This document shows positions 45,912 to 57,776 of a stretch of 64,000 bases of DNA, in pieces. The notes under the pieces were generated by a model. The model was not told where the DNA came from. It saw nothing but the letters and a program-made list of their open reading frames with translations, and made no database searches. Numbering within the stretch: the first letter of the stretch is position 1; each line of letters starts with the position of its first letter. Position numbers and translations under genes: made by a program. The DNA is from Odontocerum albicorne (lineage: Eukaryota > Arthropoda > Insecta > Trichoptera > Odontoceridae), in NCBI GenBank assembly GCA_949825065.1, contig OX463862.1, positions 19,027,118 to 19,091,117 of the forward strand. Reading direction: 5' to 3'.

Positions 45912-46502
45912 CAGTGACTCTTAATTTTTCAGCTGCCGGCATCCCTTAAATTCTAAAAATGTATTCTTGCACCCCCAGTAAATAATGTAATTTTGTAACA
46001 TTATCCACGTGAAAAATGAATAGTAAATTGGAACGTCATTTATTCAATAATGATTTGAGTTTTCAATATACGTCTGACATCGGCAACCAATTTATTTACC
46101 TATATATAATATATATTTACCACCATAACATGAGTCGTAAAATACCAAGTCCATTTTTGTTGTTTATCACAAAAATTAACCCTCCAGTTGTTATTCCACG
46201 TTTGTGAATTAAACTATTTTACTGATACCTTGATATAAAAGCGCCAATATAACATACCGAACACACGAGTTACCGAGCTCATCACAATTTGGTAATTTGT
46301 TACCAAAATGAATTATTCATTCGTTATTCCATGTTTATAAAATATAATACTGTATGATACCTTGTTATAAGAGTGCTAATATAACACACCTAGTTGTAAC
46401 ACGAAGATAAAAAGTTTGTAGTATCTAGGATAGATAATTTAGTTTAGATAACGAGGAGAGCGCACCCCCAGGGTTACGTACACCCCTTGTTGAAAACCAC
46501 TG
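45912..46502. mobile_element. Non-autonomous hAT element with 8-bp target duplication
   Basis: Left end CAGTGACTCTTAATTTTTCA; complement of the right end CAGTGGTTTTCAACAAGGGG. Flanks CACTAAAG (45904-45911) and CACTAGAG (46503-46510) differ by one base. Both ends run on into GCACCCCC-type text, as in many hAT elements. An internal segment is repeated (TTATTCCACGTTTGTGAAT near 46190, TTATTCCATGTTTATAAAA near 46313). No transposase frame. Confidence 0.85.
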
Positions 46503-46597
46503 CACTAGAGAAAGCACATAAGATCTCGTTATGGGATTCACGATACGATAAAAATGGGAATAATTTCTTAAAAAATATTTGAAATGAAATAGATATA

Positions 46598-47278
46598 TCA
46601 GGTCTGTAAATGTGAAACCGGAATTTTTTTATAGAAAATACACATTAATTGTATGAAAATGGTAAAAAATATTTTATTCAAAGTATTGCCCATCGCTAGC
46701 TACACATTTTTCCTATCTCTCCGGCAATTTGTGGATGCTACGCCCAAAAAACTGTTACTCTTTTGAGGCAAATCAATCATCGAGCCATTTTCGTACATTT
46801 TCGCAAGAAGTGAAGCGCTGCTCAGCAAGTGCATGTCCCATCGATGCAAATAAGTAGTAATCGGATGGAGCTCAGTCTGGTGAGTAAGCTGCATACGAAA
46901 GTATTTGCCAACTAAACGCCTCAATCGTTTCCTTGGCCAGTTTTGCTGTGAGTGATGGTGCATTATCATGAAGCGAAATCACTTTGTGTTGCCTCTTTTG
47001 ATATTCTGGTCGTTTTTCACGCAATGCTTGGTTCAAATCCATCATTTGTTGTCGGTAGCCTTCAGTATTAACGGTCTCGCCAGGTTTTAGCAGCTCATAA
47101 TAAATAACACCCTTCTGATCCCACTAAACACAGAGCATTGTCTTCCGTCCATAGCGATTTGGCCTTGCAGTCGATGTCGCTGGTTTGCTTGGAGTTACCC
47201 ATGATCTTTTACGATTAGGATTCTCGAAATATATCAATTTTTCATCGCCAAATTCCGGTTTCATATTTACAGACCTGA
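46598..47278 (-). mobile_element. Mariner with 5' half deleted
   Basis: 681 bp flanked by TA (46596-46597, 47279-47280). Terminal repeats TCAGGTCTGTAAATGTGAAA and its mirror differ at one position. Minus-strand coding starts in the terminal repeat itself (MKPEF) and joins GDEKLIYFENPNRKRSWV, containing the first catalytic Asp. It continues past a stop through LLKPGETVNTEGYRQQMMDL, then SLHDNAPSLTAKLAKE (second Asp), then AYSPD-stop-APSDYYLF (third Asp). It finishes IHKLPERWEKCVASDGQYF-like text. Three catalytic Asp positions remain but stops break the protein. Confidence 0.9.
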
Positions 47279-47639
47279 TATATACACGGCAAAGATCTGC
47301 ATAAAAAAACGATGAAAGAAAATAATGGCTTGAGAAGAGAGGCACGATCCGAAAACTATACTTTTTAAACTGGGAAGATACGCTAAGTAATTGCGTACCC
47401 GTTAATATTTTGCCGTTAATAAACGCCTGCCGTAAATACTTCAGTAAGATACTCAAGACAAGTTCTCGTATATATGCAAAATAAATACTTAACCCACATT
47501 TTAAGTATATTGATATATGCGTTTACAGTGGTATTTAAGCATATATCATACAGATTGGGCCATAAATTGTATAGTTATTAAATAATAACAAATTATTTTG
47601 GATCGGAGCGTGGTTGTTATTGCGACAGGATTTTGAGTA

Positions 47640-47950
47640 CTTGGGCTTTCAGGATGAATGACGACTGGAAAAGATTTGTGTGAGCTCGTGAGTGTGGGTT
47701 TCTTCTTGTTGATTTTGTATTTGTGTTTCTGTGTATTTTTTGTTTAAATTTAAATTTTTATTCTTATGATTGTGTGCGGTATATTGTGGGGTGAATATTT
47801 TTGGTCTTTCTGGAGTGGTGATATGTGAGGAGTTGAATTTCGCAAGATGTTTCCAGTTGTAGTTGAGTGTCACTGTTTGTCAGGTTGATGAGAGCGTGCA
47901 ACGGGGGTTTGTTTCGTGTAATCGAAAATCGGAAAGAAGTATCCATTTAT
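47640..47950 (-). other. Two overlapping unassigned frames
   Basis: Minus-strand frames of 74 and 60 codons (47873-47649, 47946-47764) are rich in N, T, Q, H and K. No family recognised and no obvious splice sites. Confidence 0.15.
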
Positions 47951-48319
47951 TTTTTCATGCTTAATATCCTCAGTGAGATACAGGCAAAAGCCTAGTTTAC
48001 TGTGGATACGACAAATGAAAGGCAACAAACCCAGATCCATTACAATTGTATGTCCAAATCAAATTACCTGTTGTTTTTTCGCAGATTGTGTATATTTTTT
48101 GTCATGTGTAATAATAAATAAATAAAATTTTCTAAACATGTTTATTACTACGTATATATCACGTAAAATAAAATAGTCAATGGAGACATCCCATCAACTA
48201 ACTTGAAGACAAAGTAACAATGTTTTAAATCTATCAGTTTGCGAACCTTGAAGGAATGTAGACTTTTTAAAATTCCCAAATCTTACGACTATATAATGTC
48301 ACAATAATAATACAAAAAG

Positions 48320-48610
48320 TTGAAGGGGATTAAATGCGGATTGCTATATGCTGATGACATGGTAGTGTTAACAGAGAAGATGAATTACAAAGTATGATAA
48401 GGGAATTGTATAAGCGATATGAAATAAAAACTGAGAATGATTGTTGCGAAATCTAAAGTCATGGTGATAGAAAATAATGAAAGGAAAGTTTATAGTGATA
48501 TATTGATGAGTATTGAAAAATTAGATTAAGTGGAAGAATTCTGCTACTGAGGTCATATTTTCTAAGATGATGGAAATTCTGACATTCTACCATATCTACC
48601 TACCTAAACA
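48320..48610 (+). mobile_element. LINE reverse-transcriptase fragment with intact YADD box
   Basis: Reads GLLYADDMVVLTE, then after a frameshift LQSMIRELYKRYEIKTENDC. This is RT motif C, with the catalytic Asp pair kept. It matches the position of the YADG box near 23660. Decayed after about 90 codons. Confidence 0.75.
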
Positions 48611-48654
48611 GGGAATCGGCGTTATGATATGTATGTGTGTAATTAATTTTTGAA

Positions 48655-48845
48655 ATCAAGTATGCAAATCATACCGCGCGAATTTTTCATAACACCTCCC
48701 CAAATTTTCTCTAGTATTGCTTCAATTTTCTATCGAATGTTTTCTTTTAGCGCATGAATGATTACTGACTTATACTTACTCCTTCAAATATCCCCATTAG
48801 AAGAATTAAGGATACCCAGGTCTGGCGAACAATGAGGCCATCGAA
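48655..48845 (-). mobile_element. Transposase C-terminal fragment related to the DD-E MITEs
   Basis: Minus strand reads RWPHCSPDLGILNSSNGDI, then HALKENIR-KIEAILEKIWG, GVMKNSRGMICILDF. This has the order WPP-SPDLTP--FFLWGYLKS, LKENIR--I-, VMKNF--R of the transposase whose remnants form 212-760. Diverged. Confidence 0.45.
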
Positions 48846-48879
48846 TTTCAGTGTTTCTCTAAATATTACTCTTCATCAT

Positions 48880-49090
48880 CTCTCTTTCCTTATCACTGAG
48901 GGTCATGATCTTTGGGATGTTGGTGGTCCATGTTGCGATGACACGTTTGCCTCCCTCTCATTCACTGTTTGCATGGCAGTATACAGAGTCTCTCCAGTCA
49001 ATTCGTTCACCCGATCCCTCCATCTTCCTGGCGCTCTGTCTCTACATCTTCATTCTGGCACACTTCATGACATGTCTAGCTCACGTATGA
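48880..49090 (-). mobile_element. Probable LINE C-terminal fragment
   Basis: Minus strand: RKMEGSGERID-like and RRVIATWTTNIPKIMTLSDK text, similar in layout to the last LINE block (GR-P-RW-D-L). The two plus-strand frames are shadows. Confidence 0.35.
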
Positions 49091-49714
49091 AAATGTAAAA
49101 CCGTAGAATACGTTGTAATCTGTAAGAACGATTATGTTGAGAACATTCGTACAGTAAAATTTAATTCCTAAAGTATAGATACGAGTATTGCGTATTGCTG
49201 CTACGAGTTGTGTATGTTTATTAGAGTGGCTGGTTCGTGGTCGTCAATCGTTTTAATTAATCTCCTTTATTTAATGAGTCTCCTTAAGAATATTGCTATT
49301 ATTTATTATCAGAAAATTACTTGAATGTCATGTTTACTTGGTAATGTAATCAAATATCAGTGGTTCTAAACAAAATACGCGTTTAAACTTAGAAATTAAA
49401 AACCGCCGAAATTGTGCCGCGCACAGGATTCGTGGAATTTGATTTTTAACGCGGTGTACAGGTTAAGCCACAGGTTCCTGTTTGTCAAATCTATTGACAA
49501 GATAAAGCTTCATGAAATCAAATGTTACATTTGGTGTTGTCCTTCCCCCCCCATCTTCGTAATATACTTTAATATAAAATATATATAACATATTTGTGTA
49601 TATATATCTATCCTTTCTCTATGTATGTACGTGCAAATGTGTGCGACATATAAAAATATAAGTATATTAATTAATATGGTATGTAACGTGTGTGCATTCT
49701 ATAACAATAATACA

Positions 49715-50262
49715 TGTATAAATTTCTATACTTTCCTCTCTACCACCATATTTTTCTCCTAACAACCCCAATCATATATCCACAAAATATCCCACATTCA
49801 TCTCATAATTCCAATGAAGGAGTAAGTGTCCTAAAATCGAACTGATACTCTGAACACAAACCATCAACAGTATACCAATGTCATCGATATAATATATGTT
49901 TAAATTTCTATCATTTCCTCTCTACCACCATGTTTTTTTTCCTAACAACCCCAATCGTATATCCACAAAATATCCCACGTCCGTATCATAAGTCCGATGA
50001 AGGAGTAAGTGTCCTAAAGTCGAACTGATACTCCTAAGCACAAACCATCAACAGTGTACTAATGTCGTCGATACAATATGTATATAAATTTCTATCCTTT
50101 CCTATCTACCACCATGTTTTTTCTTAACAACCCTAATCAAATATCCTTAAAATATCCCAAGTCCATCTCATAAATTCAATGAAGGAGTAAGTGTCCCAAA
50201 GTCAAACCGATACTTCGAACAAAAACCGTCAACAATGTACCTATACAAGCGTCGATATAGTA
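49715..50262. repeat. Satellite, three units of about 183 bp
   Basis: TACCACCAT marks units at 49741, 49923 and 50107 (spacing 182 and 184). Other shared phrases: TCCACAAAATATCCCACATT, GATGAAGGAGTAAGTGTCCT, CAAACCATCAACAGT. Confidence 0.9.
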
Positions 50263-50449
50263 TTTGCGTTAACACAACTGACTTCGCATAGTAAAGTTCA
50301 ATATCTTGAATTCATTCACTTGGCTTGAATCATTACTCAATTTTGAGATTTCGAATTTCTAAACCTGAAATAATGAAAAAGGTAGATATAGAAAATGTAT
50401 TGCTTGTTTTAACCGTTATGCATCTCATGGCCCACCCTGTATATGCTTA

Positions 50450-50790
50450 AAAGTCCCAGAGAAGAATACGTGGAATGACAATGTATGACAGAATACGAAA
50501 TTAAGTGATTATGGATGAGTGTGAACGTAAGGCTGGTGTGTTAAGTAAATCAAGAAGCGCACTCTGAGATTGTTTGGGAATGTAGAACGAATTAATGAAG
50601 AAATAATAACAAAACAAATATACAGTGCAAATATGAGTGGAATGTGTGATAGACGAAAAATGAATATTTTGAAAAGTCAGAAAAATTGTAGGAATTGTAT
50701 GAGAAGGTGTTTTAATGTGGAGGAGGCGAAAGATGTACGTTGCGATAGGAAATTATGGCACTCTGTCCTATATGCGTACTCCGACAGAGT
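50450..50790 (+). mobile_element. LINE-E C-terminal copy
   Basis: Frame at 50570-50824 reads FGNVERINEEIITKQIYSAN and RNCMRRCFNVEEAKDVRCDR, then KLWHSVLYAY: the family C-terminus with a few missing residues. Confidence 0.8.
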
Positions 50791-51136
50791 CACTAATTAT
50801 TTTGACAACCAGTTCAATAAATAATTATCAAATTTAACATGTTAAATGTTTAACTGGTTCGTTAAAAGCAAAGCAAAGTGGCTAATAAAGTCCTCGAATC
50901 TGCTTTGATATACTCGTATTTACCCTGAAGGAAATATTGTACAATTTACAACGAAGAAAAAGAAATTTTCAACAACAATTCTCGTATTATGACGGATATT
51001 TATTATGGTTATTTATTTTTGAACTCGAAACTTCCTTAATTTCTGGGAAAGAATTTCAAATATGAGGATTTGTTACTTTTACCATAAAAAGGGGAGAAAT
51101 TAAAAACTTTTTCATCATCCCTTGCGCGGCGTTTCG

Positions 51137-51158
51137 TTTTTTTTTTTTTTTTTTTCAT
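51137..51158. repeat. Poly(T) tract
   Basis: About 22 T, followed by CATTTTTAG. Confidence 0.8.
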
Positions 51159-51182
51159 TTTTAGAAACGTAAACTATGTTAG

Positions 51183-51230
51183 GCGTAGTTTCTTAACCAA
51201 TGGGCCGCAACCCCCCAAAAATGGATCGGT
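51183..51230. mobile_element. Possible hAT-like terminus
   Basis: GTAGTTTCTTAACCAATGGG then CCGCAACCCCCC resembles the CAGTGGTTCTCAACC ends of hAT elements. No partner end seen. Confidence 0.3.
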
Positions 51231-51419
51231 TGATACTTTGAAATATAGTAAACAACAATAATATTTTTAAATTTTTGCATGATACTATCTGACAAGTTAC
51301 AACCCTATAAAAATGATTTTAAAAACCTTCCGAATCACCGTGCGTCGAAAGTAACTACTTCTTCGTATTCAGAATTCACAAATTTTATTTAATTCTTATA
51401 TGTATGCATACATATGGTA

Positions 51420-52290
51420 TATACAAACCATCTCGCTATTTCTTTATTGGGGTAGGCATAGAGTCACACTTTTCCAGCTCGACACACATCCTTAGCCTCT
51501 TCCACATCCATACACTTTTTTATACAACCTCTACGAACTCTCTGACTTTCTACTTTTCCTTCTTTTGCTGGTGTGCAATAGCTCACTCACTATAAAAAAC
51601 CTCCACCACGGCAGAGCTTTGCTTTCCAACTGAATTGACGATAGAATAGCTTGAGGATCCTCGACTACGAGGCCCAGCAACGACGATGACACCTTCGATT
51701 TCTCGAACTTATTATTTCCTACTTTCAAAATACCATTCACTTGATCCAACTATATTTTCCTTGGTCGACCTCTCATACGCCATCCACTCACATCTGCACT
51801 GTATATCTGTTTGGTTCGTTTTTTTTTTATTCATTCTTTCTACATGCCCAAACTATCTCAACCTTATCTTCTTCATCTTAATTAACAGATCAGTTTACAT
51901 TAATCCCTTATCACTTCAATCACTATCTTGTCATACATTGTCACTCCATATATTTTTTTTAATGCACGCATCTCTGCAGTATTTATTCGGCTCCTCTCAG
52001 TCTTTTTCCACATCCACGTTTCACTCCCATACATCAAAGTTGGCACCAAAATTCTATGCAGATTTTGTAATTGTCCGGTTCGAGTATATATTATTATATG
52101 TTTAAGTGCCCTATTGACTTCGTTTTCTAACGTTACATGCCGTTCGATACCACCTCTGAATTCTTCCATCATCTGAGAAAATACTACCCAAACAGCAAAA
52201 TTCTTCAATTTTGCTACAAACTGTAATTTTCCACCCATATATCACATTTACTTTTCCTATCATACTTGCGTATTACTATTACTTTGGATT
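51420..52290 (-). mobile_element. LINE-E copy, best preserved C-terminal region
   Basis: Minus frame 52238-51900 reads LHRILVPTLMYGSETWMWKK, TERSRINTAEMRALKKIYGV, TMYDKIVIEVIRD; upstream VNRALKHIIIYTRTGQL. After more codons the GRPRK--LDQVNGIL region lies near 51735. The 3' end is at about 51425. SINE-D interrupts at 51563-51707. No intact RT core is in the window. Confidence 0.85.
51563..51707 (-). mobile_element. SINE-D copy with target duplication
   Basis: Interrupts LINE-E; the flanks TTTCCTTCTTT (left) and TTTCCTACTTT (right) look like an 11-bp duplication with one change. Shared body: GTCATCGTCGTTGCTGGGCC on the minus strand. Confidence 0.6.
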
Positions 52291-52321
52291 TTGCAACATC
52301 CATTCTCATCCACATGGATGA

Positions 52322-52440
52322 AAGAGATTCCTACATAGCAATCTCTTTCAACCAACCAGAAAGATATTAAGGAGGCCTTGAGTGAGCATCAGTATTTAAA
52401 AAAACAGGAATCGAACCCACCATCTCAGGGTGCAACAGAG
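52322..52440 (-). mobile_element. SINE-A copy, diverged
   Basis: Plus strand: AGCAATCTCTTTCAACCAAC, CAGAAAGATATTAAGGAGGC, AGGAATCGAACCCACCATCT. Confidence 0.6.
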
Positions 52441-52447
52441 TTTATTA

Positions 52448-52782
52448 TGTTGGGTTCGAAACTTTTACGGTTGTTAAAATTAAATGCAACATAAATAAGA
52501 GAACTGGTTGATAAAATTACGCGAGAATTCGTAAGTGACTCGTTAATTTTTATATCCTATGAACCGGTTATTAAAAGTACGATTTTTTTCATATACTTTT
52601 GTATGGGTTAGATATGAAGAACATTGAAAGGCGTGTTGTAGCAAGAGAGAATGTCGATTACGCTCTTAGTACTTCATTTACCAATAAATCAATTATTTTC
52701 TTGTAGTTCGTTTTGCTTTTTACAGAGCAATTGTGATAATTAGACTTGATCTTTCGAACGAATTGACCGCACTGCACGTTTG
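52448..52782 (+). repeat. Duplicated segment, copy 1
   Basis: Matches 54013-54336 at roughly 85-90% by eye (GAACTGGTTGATAAAATTA, GAAGAACATTGAAAGGCGT, TAGACTTGATCTTTCGAACG). No inverted ends seen. Confidence 0.85.
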
Positions 52783-52852
52783 TCAATAAATCAAATATAG
52801 TCGTGCAAGGAATCACCCTCTGTTCTACATACCAACTTACAGGACGAATATC

Positions 52853-52978
52853 ATGGCTAAGCACTCAGTCACGTGCGGTATAGACATATTGAACCAACTG
52901 AATGACACTGTTGATATATTCTCGGTACCGCCTAGCAGTATGAGAAGAATCCTGGCTGACATTATTCCTAACGAATAA
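52853..52978 (+). other. Unassigned 41-codon open frame with protein-like composition
   Basis: MAKHSVTCGIDILNQLNDTV, DIFSVPPSSMRRILADIIPN, E. The frame stays open upstream for about 20 more codons. Balanced composition, unlike flanking DNA. It follows duplicated copy 1, but copy 2 lacks it. I do not recognise it. Confidence 0.25.
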
Positions 52979-53039
52979 GCTAACGCTAGAAGCAGACCCT
53001 CTTTGTGTAACAGGAGAAATCCGTGCAAAGTGGATAAAA

Positions 53040-53630
53040 AAAATTTAATTGCTAAATCTTTGAAAATGAGACAGAAGTCTTACACACAATGTTAGGTCAT
53101 AGAAATCGTCTTGCATTATATTTTTTTAGTCAGTCTTTTATCACCCAGCTGCGCAACATGTCCAAACCACTTAAAAGATACTCTTTTTTCACCAAATACT
53201 GATATGTTAAATTTAATGAAATTTAAATAAAGCTGCAAAAAAATATTCAATTATAAGATTTATTTGTATTATGTTTTTATTCTGCTAATTTATTTATATT
53301 ATATTTAATACAAGCACTCTGCAAAACGAAATAAATAAATATTTAAATTTTATTTCCATCTTCTTAATTGTTACTATTCGCCACTAGTTATTCCAACGTT
53401 TATCTCTGCTAAGCTTCAAGCGTGCTAATTAAATAATTAATTAATTTATATGTGTTATTGTTGGATTATTTTAAAAGCCTACGTTTTAAAGGCTTTGTGG
53501 CAATATGCTAAACGATGGGTAATCCATTAATGTGCGAATTTAATTATTGTTTTATTGCTATATTTTCTGACTAGTTTCTAAATATGCTAGTTGATTGGTT
53601 TAGTAGAGTAAATTTAAAATCATTCATACA
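53040..53630. other. AT-rich DNA, no gene seen
   Basis: A short LINE-E scrap (CATGTCCAAACCACTTAAAA) is at about 53155. Confidence 0.4.
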
Positions 53631-54012
53631 TACCATCACGCCATTTCTCTCTCGGGGTAGGCAGATAGGATAAAGTACCAGACTTTATTATCTCGACACA
53701 TATTGTTCACCTCTCCCATATACCTTATCATACAACTTCTACGATTTCTCTGATTTACAACGTTTCCATCTTTCAAAATATATTTCACTTGATCAACTAT
53801 ACTTTTCTTGATCTTCCTCTACCACGCCTTCCGCTCACATTTACAAAATATGTTTGATTTATTAGTCTTTCTTGATTAATTATTTGTACTCGTATATAGC
53901 CAGACTATTCTGTCATAAAATTTATTCAGGTCCTTTTTTCACATCCATATTTCACTCCCATATATCAAAGTTGGTACTGAAACACTGATTTGGATCTTAA
54001 CAGACTTTATTC
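53630..54012 (-). mobile_element. LINE-E fragment with a TACTCGTA scar
   Basis: CATCACGCCATTTCTCTCTC, ATCTTCCTCTACCACGCCTT, CATCCATATTTCACTCCCAT. At 53887-53894 ATTTGTACTCGTATATAGCC replaces what other copies show as TTTTACATGCCC. Confidence 0.65.
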
Positions 54013-54336
54013 TTTTCGGTTCGATACTTTTACGGTTGTTAGAATTAAATGTGACTAAGAGAACTGGTTGATAAAATTATGCCAGAATTAGTACGTCAGT
54101 CATTAATTTTTATATCCTACGAACCGGTTATTAAAAGAACGAGTTTTTTACATCTTTATGTGATGGTGAGATATGAAGAACATTGAAAGGCGTATTGGAG
54201 CAAGAAAGAATTTTGATTGCGCTCTCAGTACCTCGTTTGTCAATAAATCAATGATTTTCTTCTAGTTTGTTTTGCTTTTTACAGAGCAATTGTGATCATT
54301 AGACTTGATCTTTCGAACGAATTGACCGCGCTGCAT
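54013..54336 (+). repeat. Duplicated segment, copy 2
   Basis: See copy 1 at 52448-52782. Shares ATTAATTTTTATATCCTACG and TTTTTACAGAGCAATTGTGA. Confidence 0.85.
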
Positions 54337-54584
54337 AAAAAATGAGACGCCTCCGTTTTTTACGCTAGTTGTATTTCTACCACACTTTTGGAGTGAGCTG
54401 TTGAATGGCTGATGCGAATGTTAAGTGTGTGATGAGAATTTGTTGGTCATGATTTTGATGCGTTTGTTGTTATTATTTCAGGTTCTATTAACGATGGTAC
54501 CCAAAAAATAAGAATAAAGGATCCCAAGTAATTAAAGGGTTCATCTGGTAACAATATTCGCACGCGTTAGTTACTTGCATTCTC

Positions 54585-54620
54585 CAGTGGTTCTTAACCC
54601 GAAGACTCGGTTACTCGGGG
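54585..54620. mobile_element. hAT-like terminus
   Basis: CAGTGGTTCTTAACCCGAAG is a canonical hAT end. The partner end was not found. Confidence 0.4.
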
Positions 54621-55256
54621 CCAAAATCAAAATTATATCCAGCCACACTTCTAAATGTTCACATCTTCATTCCAAATGTTGAGGGGTGTTATACGAATGA
54701 ATGAATGAATTCAAATATTAATAATTTTATATTCATCTCTTTGTCCATGTGGTACTGTTCAACAAATCCGCATTGATGCTCATTACCGTTAACCAAAGTT
54801 ATCTTTGGCCACGTTAATCGATCCTTGTGGTTTACAATCACTAGAATAAACAATAATATCGCTGTTCGTCGTCGTACGTGTTGGTAAAACTGCCGCGTTT
54901 GAAGAGGGGACAACGTAACGTGCACACGGAGGTTGTCATGTAGACGTGTTAAAAACATTTAAAACAACAAAGCTAAAAATATTCATAAAACCTCAATATT
55001 GATAACCTGTATTTATAAAATGGTAGACATATTTCAACTAAATTAACTGCAATAAAAAAAATAGTATGGCTGAAGAATACCTCCATATAAGAGGTTGTGG
55101 CTTGCGTATAAATAAGGATAAAGAACGAAAAGGCAAAAAGTTAATATGATTATTATGGAATTGCACAGACTTTATAAAGAAAAAAATTCGTTTTTCAATA
55201 TAATACATAACCAATGTAATTTTTTTAAAATCAAATATCATTATGTATATTCATTA

Positions 55257-55466
55257 GACTGGATTCCCACTTGACCGCGTTTATATCGCAAACTCGCTTA
55301 ACCAAAAATTTGCAAGCAGACAACCTAACAATCTGACTTTACCACACAGTTAAAAAATTAATGCAAACCATACCGTGACGCGAGATGCTATAATCAGCTC
55401 ACGATCGACCCAAAGAAAATTTATGAGCTGATCGCGGTTTAACCGCAGTCAAGTGGGAAATCAGCC
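55257..55466. mobile_element. Short MITE, Harbinger-like
   Basis: 210 bp. Left end GACTGGATTCCCACTTGACC; complement of the right end GGCTGATTTCCCACTTGACT. Flanks TTA (55254-55256) and TCA (55467-55469) could be a mutated 3-bp duplication. Confidence 0.75.
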
Positions 55467-55469
55467 TCA

Positions 55470-57770
55470 TAATTTACTTTGTCATAGACAATTAATTCGT
55501 GGCAGTATAACGAATGTAAAATTAGATTATTATTGTATATCATATGTGTAGGCTAAAGCTTTTTCAATGCATAATATGCTAGATTTAAGTAGTTAATAAG
55601 AATATGTCAATTCTTAAATATAAATTTAAAATCTATTTAAAACATTTAAATTAAATAAACTCTAAGTCACTGTCTCCGAAATATTTAGCTTCCTTTTTAT
55701 TAAAAAAAATTCATTTTAAGTGATCATAATGTTGTAGATTGTGAGATTGATAAAAACTCCATTTATATTTTTCGTACGCTTAAAGGTGAGTTCATATTGA
55801 TCCCTTAATTTTCAATTGAAAAAGAAACTGCTAAATTTGATAATAATTACACCAAATTTATAATAATACAGTTTCACAATATGATAATCCTGTGTTAGCA
55901 CTATAAAAACGTACTGTAAAATATTTTCATAGAATAAAACAAGCATGTAATTTTTTAGAAGTTTTTAGTGAACCTTTTTTTTCCTTAATTCCTTTTTATC
56001 TGTCATTTATTTTAATACTGTTGTCGATTTTTTTTAAATGATTATAACTAATTGTGATTCAACACCTTTTAAGATTTTTATTGAAATAAAATCAAAATGC
56101 ACTTTCAGACGTTGTTTAAGATGCAATGCTAAAGGCTTTTATTTAAATCATATTAGATGATTTCAGATTTATTTATTTTCTCTAATTTTTTTTAAATTTA
56201 ATCAAAATTTTAGGAGATTTAGAGATAAAATCGTTTTTTATGTAAGAAAAATTTTTTTTTTCAAATCTTCCTACTCAAAAAAACTTTCATTTAGAATGTT
56301 TTTAAAGGAAAATGTTTCCTATGAGGAAAAATCCAGAGTACTTCGTATTAAAAAAAATTCATTCTTAAAAATAAACGAAATTTCAAAAGTAAATGGGAAA
56401 TAAACGAGGCTCGAATAAAATCGTGTGAAAAGAAACTGAAATTGCCTTCTTGAAACCTAACGATTTCTAGATGAAATACAAGATTGCACAACATTAAGGA
56501 ACATTTTCACAAGATGTCATATTGCCTTGGAAGAATTTTAGCAATTTTCTGTCATTTTAAATGTTAGCTAATTGTTAATATTTCGTTGGAATTCATTAAG
56601 CATACCACGATAATTTGCGACTCTTTTTTAAATGATGTCTTTTTTAAACGTCACTCCGAATTGAACGATGTACATTTAAGTTGCTATTTTACTTAAGTCC
56701 CATTTAAACCAACAGTGTTAATTTTTTCACGCGATTTATCGTTTTTTTTTTGTAACTTTTTTTAGTAAAATAGCTTTTATTTGTGTTTTTTTTTTCTAAT
56801 TTATACTGAAATTATACATATTTAGATCATTTATTTTTTTCTCAATAAAATGAAACATCTTATAAAATTATTTATTTTGTTTATAATTTTTTATTTACTA
56901 ATTCAATCAAAATAAAGACGTTTGTAGAGTACATACGGTTTATGTATATAAATATATACTCAAAAAGTGAATTACTTGTGCGAAGTTCGAAAGTGGATTC
57001 GTTGTTGATTATTATTGCATTACTACATTTACCAAACTTGATAACACTTTATTTTTTGCCAAACTTGATAACTTATTAAATTCTTAGTAGGAATAAAACA
57101 TTCATTAAAGTTCACTCAAAAACTCCGCAACATGTTTTTAATGCTCAGCACAAAAAAATATTTTCCTCTCTCATTTTCAACTAAATATGTCATATTTCTA
57201 ATCATATACCATAACTGTATTTAATCATGCTTATCAAAAATCACAATTGAAATATCCTAGGTTTATTATTAATACATTATAAAAAATTTACATGTTGTTA
57301 ATATGTATGTCAATATTGATTTTCTTTGTAATAAAATATATTTTGATTTCTCTTTTGCACAAATAACTAAAATATTTACTTGAATATTTGACGGTGACTT
57401 TGTAAAACTAAAGCGATCAAACGATTTTGATTAATTAAAAAGAAAGTGTGACTGAAGACGTGAAAAATGATTGATATTATAAAATTCAAAAGTTTAATCT
57501 TCAAAAGATAAACCAAAATGGTCAACATGTAAAGTGATTAGGAGATAAAGGGATGTCCCAAACATGGCGGGACCAAGAGCTTTTATCCGATGTAGTATAA
57601 TAAAAATAGGTTTATATAGCCAATTTATTTGTGTGAAGAATTAATCAAATTGATCGTTTGATGTTTCTCATTGAAATTTGTTTTAAATCATTATATTTTC
57701 CATAATTTTTATCAAGGTTTTTTTTTCACATTACATATAAACAATTTAGATGTCACACAGAACAATATTG
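55470..57770. other. Very AT-rich DNA, nothing recognised
   Basis: Long A and T runs, no repeat family, no gene-like frame. The frame at 57671-57943 crosses into the pogo-like element and is not a gene. Confidence 0.45.
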
Positions 57771-57776
57771 AGTGCA

